Shown: piece by piece, positions 21,775 to 29,261 of the stretch | Numbering within the stretch: the first letter of the stretch is position 1 | Layout: each line of letters starts with the position of its first letter | Assembly (NCBI GenBank): GCA_002352045.1 | Contig: DEHT01000082.1 | Span: 21,974 to 53,941 of the forward strand | DNA length: 31,968 nucleotides | Direction of reading: 5' to 3' | Source of the DNA: Chitinophagaceae bacterium UBA2793 | Lineage (GTDB): Bacteria; Bacteroidota; Bacteroidia; Chitinophagales; Chitinophagaceae | Program-made: the position numbers and the translations under genes | The notes under the pieces: model-generated | The model's database searches: none | What the model was told of the DNA's origin: nothing | Seen by the model: the letters and a program-made list of their open reading frames with translations, nothing else

Positions 21775-24700
21775 TTGCCGGCAAAGTTTAATATTAATAT
21801 TCCTAAAGCTATCAGCAGTAACTTTTATCTGTTGGTACTGGCTGCCTGGTTTATTACTTTCTCATTTATTATTGATAATTATTGGTCGGCAAATTCAAGC
21901 ATAAATACGGTTGTAAACAAACTTAACAGGTACGTTAAAAAAAATGAAAAGGATTTTTTTGCAACAGTAAATAAACCCCAAAATTTTAGTGCTTTTAGTA
22001 AAGACAGTATTTCGGAAACTTTTTTGAATGAAATAAAAAAGAAAGAATACTTTCTTTTTTATTATGCCTCTAATACCGATTCTGTTGTTTCGCCTAAGTT
22101 TTGGAGTACACAACTCATTCTGCCGGGTCAGGGAATTTATCATTCAACCGAAAAAAGTGGTTTTGCACAGTTGGTAAACGGTTTTTACGTTTGGCATAAG
22201 TATGATTCGGCCGGTACCCGATTTATTGCGTTGCTTCCTGTAAAATGGAACTATTTTGTTACCAACGATTATTTGAAAAATACTTTTAATGAAAATATTT
22301 CTATTAGCAATGGGTTTAATATTTTTCCGGGTAGTTCAAAAGAAACAAGTATTACAACAGTATCGGGTAAGCCACTGTTTTATGTAATGAAAAAGCCGGA
22401 TGCAACTACAACCGGCAACACAATGGCTTCAATTTTACTTAGAGTGGCAGCCAGTTTGCTGGTATTATTGTTTGTTCATATTGTAGCAAGTTACTTAGCT
22501 GTACACAAAAGATTTTTAACGGGTCTTATTTTTCTTGTAACAACCCTGTTTGTGCTGTGTTTCTTTTTTTACAGATATCCGGTTCCATTTAATCTGCAGC
22601 AGTTAGCTTTATTTAAGTCGCAGCTTTATTCTTCAGGTACTATTCTACCATCCCTTGGGCATCTTTTAGTTTATAGCAGTTTAATTACCTGGGTTACACT
22701 TTTTATTCATTACCATGTTCACGAAAAAGATATTGATCTTCCTATTAAAGGCCCTTATCAAAAATGGATAGCATTGGCGCTATTTTGCTTGTTTATGGTT
22801 TCGGCAACTTTTATTGCCGGTGCGACCTTGCGTTCTCTTATTGCCGACTCCAATATTTCATTTGATGTAATCAATTTTTTTTCACTGAATATTTATACCA
22901 TCATTGGTTTTTTAATATTGTGTGCAATTTCTATTTCATTTTATTTTTTATGTCAAACATTGCTCACACTTTTTAAACCCTTTTTTTTACATTCGTTTAA
23001 TGAGGTTTATGTTGGCATTGCAGCAGTGGGTTTGCTTTTACTTAGCTTTGGAATAGGAAGCTTATCCGGTGGGTTTGCCATTTATTCTTTACTGTGGCTG
23101 CTCTTGTTCATCTTCCTTTTAAATACAAAATATTTAGATTTACTGGCTTCCCGTATTGTAAGTTCAAAATTAGTTTTCTGGATTTTCTTCTTTTCACTAT
23201 CTGTAACAATTGTGATTATAAATGAAAACAGCAGAAAGGAACTGAATACAAGGTATCAATATGCTAATGTACTGGCTTCAAAAGGAAGTGCAACTCACGA
23301 AACATTTTTAAGCGCTATGCTTAAAGATTTTAGGATGGATTTTTTATTGAATAATTTTTCCAGGCTATTCGATTCAACCTCCAATAAAAAATTAAAGGAC
23401 TCTCTTATTTATAACAACTTTTCAGGTTATTTAAATCGATTCGATACCAAGCTATACTCCTTCGATAAAAATAATCGACCATTGTATAATGATGGCAGAA
23501 TGGGGTATAATCAACTCAATACCATTTTAAGTACGCAGGCAAAACCAACAAGTATAAGGGGGCTTTATTATTACGATGAATCTTTTAACCGATTTAATTA
23601 TATCAGCAAAAAAAGTGTTGTAGATACATCGGGAAATGCATTGGGGTCAATATTTATTGTTGTTAGCCCAAAGAATGTAAAAAACGAAATGATATATCCC
23701 GAACTTTTTGGAAGGGGTAAAGAAAACGCTATTGAAAATTCTTCACAATATGCTTTTGCTATCTACATTAATAAAAAATTAGTAAGAAGTTACAATGATT
23801 ATCCTTTTGCTACTATTATGCCCACGGTAAATTTTAAAGGAAAGGAATGGGCCCATATAAAAAACTATCAACACGATTTGTTGTGGTACCATGCAGGAGC
23901 CAATACACATATTTTAATTATAAAGGAGAATCGGTTTTTTATTGAGTTTCTTACTTTGTTCAGTTATTTATTCTGCTCCTTTTTATTATTGGCTGCTTTT
24001 ACGTGGTTATTAACTGTTTTTATCAGTACTAAGTTTAGTCCAATTAAGATAAAAGGTCGCTTGCAATTAAGTATTAGAAATCAAATTCATGGTATTGTTA
24101 TATCTATCAGTGTATTGTCGTTTCTAGTGATAGGCACAGCAGCTATTTTGTTTTTTGTAAACCGCTACGAAAATAGTAACAGAGAAAAGCTAAGTAGGGT
24201 TATTCTAATTATGAAAAATCAAATGAGTAACTCAATACAAAATGGCTGGGTATTGTCCGATAGAATGAATGCTTCCGATAGCAGTACACAAAACTCCGAA
24301 ATGGCTAAGAACTTTTTTAATATAGCAGATATTCATGGGGTTGATGTAAATGTGTATGATTTAAATGGAGTGCTCAAATTGTCTAGTTTAGCACTTCCAT
24401 ACAACGAAGGTATTTTTAGTACAAGAATGGAGCCAACGGCTTTTTTACATTTAAGCAGGCAAAAAGAGGTTCAATATTTTCAAAAAGAGCAAATAGGTTC
24501 ATTATCATATTTAAGTAGCTATGTGCCTATAAATGATGCCGACGGCAATGTGTTTGCTTATCTTAACATACCCTATTTTACATCCGAAACAAATTTGCAG
24601 CAGGAGATAGCTAATTTTTTGGTAACTATTATTAACCTAAATGCTTTTATTTTTTTATTAGCCGGCATAGTGGCGCTATTTATTGCCACCCGTATTACAC

Positions 24701-25527
24701 ACTCCTTTTCTGTTATTGGTGATAAAATGAAAAAAATAAATTTGGGTACCTACAACGAGGAAATTGAATGGAATAGGAATGATGAAATAGGAAGTCTTGT
24801 GAAGGAGTACAATAAAATGGTTAGTAAGTTAGATGTAAGTGCTGCTGCATTGGCTAAAACCGAAAGGGAAGGAGCATGGAGAGAAATGGCTAAACAGGTA
24901 GCGCATGAAATTAAAAATCCGCTTACGCCCATGAAGTTGAATTTGCAATTTTTGCAAAGGGCAATAGAAAATGATGCGCCCAATGTTAATGAACTAACCA
25001 ATAAAGTAGCTCATGCATTGGTAGAACAAATAGATCATTTGAGTAAAATTGCAAGTGATTTTAGCCAGTTTGCCAATATTGAAAAAGCAGATGCAGTTGT
25101 ATTTGATATCAATGAGCTCTTGCATACTGTAAAAACCTTATTTGAAAATGATGAGAAAGTACAAATAGAGTGGAACTTATTGAATGTGCCGGTATGGATA
25201 TTTGGAGATAAAACTCATTTAAACAGGCTGTTTACCAATTTAATTTTAAACGCCATTGAAGCAGTTCCGCAAGGGAGAGATCCAAAAATTGAAGTTGAAG
25301 AAATTGTAAAACCCGGCCATGTTTTAATAAAAGTAAAAGATAATGGAGATGGTATTCCCGAGATAGCGCAGTCAAAAATTTTTATGCCCAACTTTACTAC
25401 AAAAAGTTCAGGAGCAGGTTTAGGGCTTGCAATGAGTAAAAGAATAGTTGAGCAGGTTCAGGGCTCTATTTGGTTTGAAACGCAGGAAGAAGAAGGAACC
25501 AGTTTCTTTGTGAGTATTCCAATTTAA
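21775..25527 (+). CDS. Large polytopic sensor histidine kinase (NtrY-like)
   Basis: A 1250-aa protein. One membrane segment lies near residues 13-33 and an extracytoplasmic part at about 35-210. A cluster of about seven or more membrane segments spans about 212-490. A second, large extracytoplasmic region follows, then further segments near 725-790 and about 950-970. The HAMP domain is at about 970-1025. HisKA has His1044 in AHEIKNPLTPMKL, and the HATPase has an N box (TNLILNAIEAV), DNGDG and GAGLGLAMSKR. The H-box with NPLTP is typical of NtrY/AtoS-like kinases. The start is TTG, 4 bp after the mazG stop, with no nearby ATG. No response regulator is encoded in the window, so its partner is elsewhere. 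The repeated membrane block is unusual for such a kinase. Confidence 0.9.
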   Translation: MPAKFNINIPKAISSNFYLLVLAAWFITFSFIIDNYWSANSSINTVVNKLNRYVKKNEKDFFATVNKPQNFSAFSKDSISETFLNEIKKKEYFLFYYASNTDSVVSPKFWSTQLILPGQGIYHSTEKSGFAQLVNGFYVWHKYDSAGTRFIALLPVKWNYFVTNDYLKNTFNENISISNGFNIFPGSSKETSITTVSGKPLFYVMKKPDATTTGNTMASILLRVAASLLVLLFVHIVASYLAVHKRFLTGLIFLVTTLFVLCFFFYRYPVPFNLQQLALFKSQLYSSGTILPSLGHLLVYSSLITWVTLFIHYHVHEKDIDLPIKGPYQKWIALALFCLFMVSATFIAGATLRSLIADSNISFDVINFFSLNIYTIIGFLILCAISISFYFLCQTLLTLFKPFFLHSFNEVYVGIAAVGLLLLSFGIGSLSGGFAIYSLLWLLLFIFLLNTKYLDLLASRIVSSKLVFWIFFFSLSVTIVIINENSRKELNTRYQYANVLASKGSATHETFLSAMLKDFRMDFLLNNFSRLFDSTSNKKLKDSLIYNNFSGYLNRFDTKLYSFDKNNRPLYNDGRMGYNQLNTILSTQAKPTSIRGLYYYDESFNRFNYISKKSVVDTSGNALGSIFIVVSPKNVKNEMIYPELFGRGKENAIENSSQYAFAIYINKKLVRSYNDYPFATIMPTVNFKGKEWAHIKNYQHDLLWYHAGANTHILIIKENRFFIEFLTLFSYLFCSFLLLAAFTWLLTVFISTKFSPIKIKGRLQLSIRNQIHGIVISISVLSFLVIGTAAILFFVNRYENSNREKLSRVILIMKNQMSNSIQNGWVLSDRMNASDSSTQNSEMAKNFFNIADIHGVDVNVYDLNGVLKLSSLALPYNEGIFSTRMEPTAFLHLSRQKEVQYFQKEQIGSLSYLSSYVPINDADGNVFAYLNIPYFTSETNLQQEIANFLVTIINLNAFIFLLAGIVALFIATRITHSFSVIGDKMKKINLGTYNEEIEWNRNDEIGSLVKEYNKMVSKLDVSAAALAKTEREGAWREMAKQVAHEIKNPLTPMKLNLQFLQRAIENDAPNVNELTNKVAHALVEQIDHLSKIASDFSQFANIEKADAVVFDINELLHTVKTLFENDEKVQIEWNLLNVPVWIFGDKTHLNRLFTNLILNAIEAVPQGRDPKIEVEEIVKPGHVLIKVKDNGDGIPEIAQSKIFMPNFTTKSSGAGLGLAMSKRIVEQVQGSIWFETQEEEGTSFFVSIPI

Positions 25528-25545
25528 AAATAAGCATTGTTTACA

Positions 25546-27207
25546 CTACTTTTTATGAGTGGCTAAATAATCTTCAAATGCTGCTAATGAAAAGCTGCTT
25601 AAATTTTGTTCTTTTGTAAGCAATGCTTTTTGAGCAACCTTCACTCCGTAGCGTGTGTGCATTAGTGTATCTGCACTGTGCGAATCGGGATTAATGGATA
25701 TCAATACATTTTTATCTAATGCCTTTTTTATAAAACGCCAGTCAATGTCGAGCCTGCTGGGGTTTGCGTTTAGTTCAATGGCTACATTGTTTGCTGCACA
25801 TGCATCAATTATTTTTTCGTGGTTTACCGGGTATCCTGGTCGGCTGAGTAGTAACCTTCCTGTCATGTGTCCCAAAATGTGAGTGTATGGGTTTTCAATG
25901 GCATTTATTAATCGCATCATTGCCTTTTCTTCTGTCATTTTTAAATTACTGTGAATTGATGCAATTACCAAGTCAAAGCTTTTTAAAATTTCTTCATCAT
26001 AGTCGAGGCTTCCATCGCTTAAAATATCGCTTTCAATACTTTTGAAAATTTTAAAAGGAGCAAATTTTACATTTAGTTCGTCAATGTATTTGTGTTGCGC
26101 TCTAATTCTTTCCTCCGATAATCCCTGAGCATAAAAGGCTGTTTTACTATGATCGCTTATAGCTAAGTACTCAAGGCCTAAATTTATTGCAGCAGTGGCC
26201 ATTTCTTCAATGGTATTACTGCCATCACTCCAGTTACTGTGGCAATGAATTATTCCTTTTATATCAGTAGCTTCAATTGGCACAGGTAAGGCTCCGTTTT
26301 TAGCAATTTCAAGTGTTGCTGCGTCTTCCCTGGCATAGGCCGGAATAAAGGATATATTATTGAAATTGAAAAAAACTGCCTCATCAGCTACTTTCATATT
26401 AAGATGCTCCACTTTTAGTGCTTCAAAAAAGGGTTCCGAAGAAGAAGTTTGTAACAAGGTAGAAACTATATTGTTTTTATCGGAGGAAAATATCCGTAGT
26501 TTAAATCCCGAACTGCTATTAAAAAGCAGGTCTTTTTCATTTCGTTCTATCAAAGAGAATGCATCAACCCCCAATAAAGTGTTTTCAATGATGGCAATTT
26601 CTTCTTCAACAATAAATGCCAGCTCATTTATTATTTCGAGCTGTCTTTTAAACTCGCCAGTGAGTATTATTTTTCTTCCTGTAAAAACTTTACTCAATAG
26701 CATTTCTATTAATTGCACGGCATCTTCTACTTGTGCATATAAAAAGCTTCCTTTGTTTTTAAAATAAAATTCAATATTGTCAATTACACTTTGTTGTGTT
26801 TTTTCTCCAAATCCTTTGTAAAGTTTTAATCGGTTTTCTTTACATGCATATAACAATTCACCCAGTGTTTCCAATTCCATTTCTTTCCAAATAGTATTAA
26901 TTTTTTTTGGGCCAATTCCTTTTATGTTTAGCATTTCAATAACACCGGGAGGGGTAGAAAGGATAATTTTTTCCAAAACATCCAACTTGCCGGTTTGAAG
27001 AAGTTCAATAATTTTTTGTGCCGATGATGAGCCAATGCCTTTAATTTCTGCTATTTTTTCTGCTGCGATTTCGCTTAAAGGCATGGGTAATTTTTCAATT
27101 GCAAATGCTGCTGAAGCATACGATTTTGATTTAAAACTGTTTTCACCATGAATATCCATTAGTTTAGAAAGCAGTGAAAACTGATCGGCTATTTGATAAT
27201 TATCCAT
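25546..27207 (-). CDS. PolX-type protein with intact PHP nuclease domain and degenerate polymerase core
   Basis: A 553-aa protein, normal length for bacterial PolX. Helix-hairpin-helix motifs are seen at about 52-70 (IAEIKGIGSSSAQKI) and 92-107 (MLNIKGIGPKKIN). In place of the palm motif GSxRR...DxD it has TGEFKRQLEIINELAF (183-198), and instead of VDLR it has FKLR (235-238). All three catalytic Asp are therefore absent, and the TGSKEHN dNTP-binding segment is also missing. The C-terminal PHP domain (about 317-553) is complete: HCHSNWSDGS, AISDHSK, ESDILSDGS, ASIHSN, LGHMTG and NPDSHS. It may therefore act as a 3'-5' exonuclease or phosphoesterase in DNA repair rather than as a polymerase. 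It has its own promoter match upstream. Confidence 0.9.
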   Translation of the reverse strand: MDNYQIADQFSLLSKLMDIHGENSFKSKSYASAAFAIEKLPMPLSEIAAEKIAEIKGIGSSSAQKIIELLQTGKLDVLEKIILSTPPGVIEMLNIKGIGPKKINTIWKEMELETLGELLYACKENRLKLYKGFGEKTQQSVIDNIEFYFKNKGSFLYAQVEDAVQLIEMLLSKVFTGRKIILTGEFKRQLEIINELAFIVEEEIAIIENTLLGVDAFSLIERNEKDLLFNSSSGFKLRIFSSDKNNIVSTLLQTSSSEPFFEALKVEHLNMKVADEAVFFNFNNISFIPAYAREDAATLEIAKNGALPVPIEATDIKGIIHCHSNWSDGSNTIEEMATAAINLGLEYLAISDHSKTAFYAQGLSEERIRAQHKYIDELNVKFAPFKIFKSIESDILSDGSLDYDEEILKSFDLVIASIHSNLKMTEEKAMMRLINAIENPYTHILGHMTGRLLLSRPGYPVNHEKIIDACAANNVAIELNANPSRLDIDWRFIKKALDKNVLISINPDSHSADTLMHTRYGVKVAQKALLTKEQNLSSFSLAAFEDYLATHKK

Positions 27208-27220
27208 AATTATAAAAGTA

Positions 27221-27228
27221 CAAAATTA
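27221..27228 (-). promoter_or_regulatory. Putative promoter of the PolX-type gene
   Basis: On the minus strand TAATTTTG matches TAnnTTTG, with TTG 17 nt upstream as a -33 candidate. It is 13 bp before the ATG. Confidence 0.5.
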
Positions 27229-27313
27229 CTTCTGGGAAATAAGGTCAATTTTGGGTGCCGCAATGTGTTGGAGGAACTGCTGAAAGTGCCACTAACAAAG
27301 GGTTTTAAAAGAA

Positions 27314-27339
27314 AAAGCCCCCGAAAATTCGAGGGCTTT
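27314..27339 (-). terminator. Intrinsic terminator after the histone-like gene
   Basis: Stem AAAGCCC / GGGCTTT extended by CGAA / TTCG, and followed on the minus strand by TTTTTCTTTT. It separates the bL21-bL27-histone-like genes from the PolX gene. Confidence 0.8.
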
Positions 27340-27367
27340 AAAGTTTATATCTTTTTTAAAAAGATTC

Positions 27368-27571
27368 TTACTTTTTTGCGGCTTTTTTAGGAGCAGCTTT
27401 TTTTGCAGCTTTTTTAGGTGCAGCTTTTTTTGCGGCTTTTTTAGGAGCAGCTTTTTTTGCAGCAGCTTTTTTAGGAGCGGCTTTTTTTGCAGCAGCTTTT
27501 TTAGGAGCGGCTTTTTTCGCAGCAGCTTTTTTAGGAGCGGCTTTTTTTGCGGCTTTTTTTGCAGTTGCCAT
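27368..27571 (-). CDS. Histone H1-like Lys/Ala/Pro-repeat DNA-binding protein
   Basis: A 67-aa protein made almost wholly of KKAAPKKAA and KKAAAKKAAP repeats after the start MATAKKAAKK. This is the composition of bacterial histone H1-like proteins (HctB/AlgP type), which bind DNA non-specifically through the lysine-rich tail. The gene is built of imperfect 24- to 30-bp repeats containing runs of A (T on the plus strand). It follows bL27 by about 80 bp and is ended by a strong terminator. The sequence is too simple for further domain analysis. Confidence 0.85.
   Translation of the reverse strand: MATAKKAAKKAAPKKAAAKKAAPKKAAAKKAAPKKAAAKKAAPKKAAKKAAPKKAAKKAAPKKAAKK
27371..27560 (-). repeat. Coding tandem repeat of the histone-like gene
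   Basis: Imperfect 24- and 30-bp units of AAAAAAGCxGC... coding for KKAA(A)KKAAP. All unit lengths are multiples of three, so copy number can vary in frame. The poly-A tracts in the coding strand are potential slippage sites. Confidence 0.85.
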
Positions 27572-27652
27572 TTTTTTAAATTTAATTGGTTAGTAAATAA
27601 TACTTAAAAATAAATACTATTTTGATACTACCAAAAAAAATATAAAAATTTT

Positions 27653-27919
27653 TTAAGCGGTGGCTTCTATAGAAACTACAGAAACAAAAGTTTTATCTGC
27701 TTTTGATTTTCTAAATTCAACTACACCGTCTGTTAAGGCAAAGATGGTAAAGTCTCTACCAACACCTACGTTTTTACCGGGATGATACTCTGTACCACGC
27801 TGACGCAAAATAATATTACCTGCTTCAACAGCCTGGCCACCAAAAATTTTCACACCTAATCTTTTGCTTTGTGAATCTCTACCGTTTTTTACGGAACCTT
27901 CACCTTTTTTATGTGCCAT
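27653..27919 (-). CDS. rpmA: 50S ribosomal protein bL27
   Basis: An 88-aa protein with the signature MAHKKGEGSVKNGRDSQSKR at the N-terminus and GNIILRQRGTEYHPGKNVG in the middle. Its N-terminal tail reaches towards the peptidyl transferase centre. There is no cleaved N-terminal extension of the Firmicute type. It follows bL21 by 52 bp, the usual rplU-rpmA pair, and probably shares its promoter. The length is normal. Confidence 0.98.
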   Translation of the reverse strand: MAHKKGEGSVKNGRDSQSKRLGVKIFGGQAVEAGNIILRQRGTEYHPGKNVGVGRDFTIFALTDGVVEFRKSKADKTFVSVVSIEATA

Positions 27920-27971
27920 TGTTTATTCTTTTATTAATTACAAACTTTTGAAAAGAGAATATAAAATTGCA

Positions 27972-28277
27972 TTAAGCAATTGCAGTTACTTTTATTTGAG
28001 TGTACTGTGTACGATGCCCGTGTTTTTTACGGAAACCTTTTCTTCTTTTCATTTTAAAAGCGATTACTTTTTCGCCTTTTACCAGGTCGCTTACAATTTC
28101 AGCTTTAACTACTGCTTTCACATTAGCACCACTATTTACGGTGCCATTGTTTGATGTAAATAAAACATCAGAGAATTCTACTGCATCGCCTGCTTTACCG
28201 GCAATGTGAGGAACATACAAGCTATCGCCTGCTTTTACTGTAAACTGTTGACCTGCAATTTTTACTACTGCTAACAT
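27972..28277 (-). CDS. rplU: 50S ribosomal protein bL21
   Basis: A 101-aa protein. It starts MLAVVKIAGQQFTV, matching the bL21 start (YAIVxIAGKQYxV), and has KMKRRKGFRKKHGHRTQYTQIKVTAI at the C-terminus, the KRRKxxxxxxGHRQxxT rRNA-binding signature of the family. It is the first gene of the rplU-rpmA unit, with a TACCTTTG promoter match 21 bp upstream. Confidence 0.97.
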   Translation of the reverse strand: MLAVVKIAGQQFTVKAGDSLYVPHIAGKAGDAVEFSDVLFTSNNGTVNSGANVKAVVKAEIVSDLVKGEKVIAFKMKRRKGFRKKHGHRTQYTQIKVTAIA

Positions 28278-28298
28278 AACTTCCCGAATTTAGGACGG

Positions 28299-28306
28299 CA
28301 AAGGTA
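28299..28306 (-). promoter_or_regulatory. Putative promoter of rplU-rpmA
   Basis: On the minus strand TACCTTTG followed by C matches TAnnTTTG, 21 bp before the bL21 ATG. No obvious -33 TTTG at the best spacing. Confidence 0.5.
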
Positions 28307-28407
28307 AGGCTTTGTACTTAAAGATTAGTTGTTTTTAAAAAGTTTTTTTCAAAACTGCACGCCTGGCAAATCTACGCACCATATATCGTCATTGATGGCT
28401 GCAAGTT

Positions 28408-28436
28408 ATTGGATTTCAATGCTAAGCTTATATTTG
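28408..28436 (+). promoter_or_regulatory. Putative promoter of plsC-priA
   Basis: ATTG (28408-28411), 17 nt, then TATATTTG (28429-28436). This gives a leader of about 60 nt before the plsC ATG. It is divergent from the rplU promoter. Confidence 0.5.
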
Positions 28437-28502
28437 CAGGTAAGATTTTAGCTTGAACATTATTTAGTCTTGTGGTTTTAAATTTTATATTCGCAATTTA
28501 TA

Positions 28503-29261
28503 ATGATAAGTATTACACGTTTTATCAATGCAATTTTCAGCATATACGCCTTTTTAGTTTTCGTTTCATTTATGCTTATCATTTTACCATTTGTTTTGAT
28601 AGCTTCATTTTTCGGTAAGGTTAGAGGTGGAAATATTATATATAAGTTATGTAGATTTTGGGCAGACGGCTGTTTAGTTTTTTGGGGAATCCGACATCAG
28701 GTTATTTACGAAGCTCCTCACAATACCAGGCATCCAAACATTTTTGTTTTTAATCATAATTCATATATGGATATACCAGAAATGATGGTTGCTATCAAGC
28801 AAAACTTTAGAGCATTGGGTAAATCGGAAATGACCAAAATACCTTTGTTTGGTTTTATTTATAGAAATGCAGTAGTAACTGTTGAAAGAGGCAGTGCAGA
28901 AAACCGGGCAAAAAGTGTTGAAACCCTTAAATCAATTTTAAAAAAAAATATATCCGTTGCAATTGCTCCCGAAGGAACTTTTAATATGAGCAATAAGCCC
29001 CTTAAAGAATTTTATGACGGTGCATTTAAAATTGCCATAGAAACACAAACTCCAATAAAGCCGCTTATTTTTTTAGATGCAGTGGATAGGCTACATTATA
29101 AAAGTATATTTTCTTTTAAGCCCGGTAAATTAAGAACCGTATTTTTAGAGGAAGTAAAAACAGAGGGACTTGGTAACGAAGACATTCAAGAGCTTAAGCA
29201 AAAAGTTTATGCAATGATGGAATCTGCCCTTGTTCGTTACAAAGCGTCCTGGATACAATAG
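28503..29261 (+). CDS. plsC: 1-acyl-sn-glycerol-3-phosphate acyltransferase (PlsC family)
   Basis: A 252-aa membrane-associated enzyme that acylates lysophosphatidate to phosphatidate in phospholipid synthesis. There is a hydrophobic N-terminal segment (about 10-36), the catalytic HX4D motif as NHNSYMD (His85, Asp90), the VERGSAENR substrate-binding segment and IAPEGTF (about 158-164, the EGT motif). The length is normal. The gene stop overlaps the GTG start of priA by one base (TAGTG). A lysophospholipid or ornithine-lipid acyltransferase of the same family cannot be fully excluded. Confidence 0.9.
   Translation: MISITRFINAIFSIYAFLVFVSFMLIILPFVLIASFFGKVRGGNIIYKLCRFWADGCLVFWGIRHQVIYEAPHNTRHPNIFVFNHNSYMDIPEMMVAIKQNFRALGKSEMTKIPLFGFIYRNAVVTVERGSAENRAKSVETLKSILKKNISVAIAPEGTFNMSNKPLKEFYDGAFKIAIETQTPIKPLIFLDAVDRLHYKSIFSFKPGKLRTVFLEEVKTEGLGNEDIQELKQKVYAMMESALVRYKASWIQ

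Noticed and set aside
22689..22696. Further copy of TGGGTTAC inside the kinase gene
   Set aside because: It lies in coding sequence and has no TATTAAT 16 nt downstream, so it does not fit the ECF promoter pattern.
26360..26767. 135-aa plus-strand ORF antisense to the PolX-type gene
   Set aside because: Ser-rich translation of the opposite strand of a well supported coding region; no independent signals.
28395..28451. 18-codon ORF upstream of plsC (MAASYWISMLSLYLQVRF)
   Set aside because: It covers the predicted promoter at 28408-28436, has no regulatory codon run, and no terminator follows.
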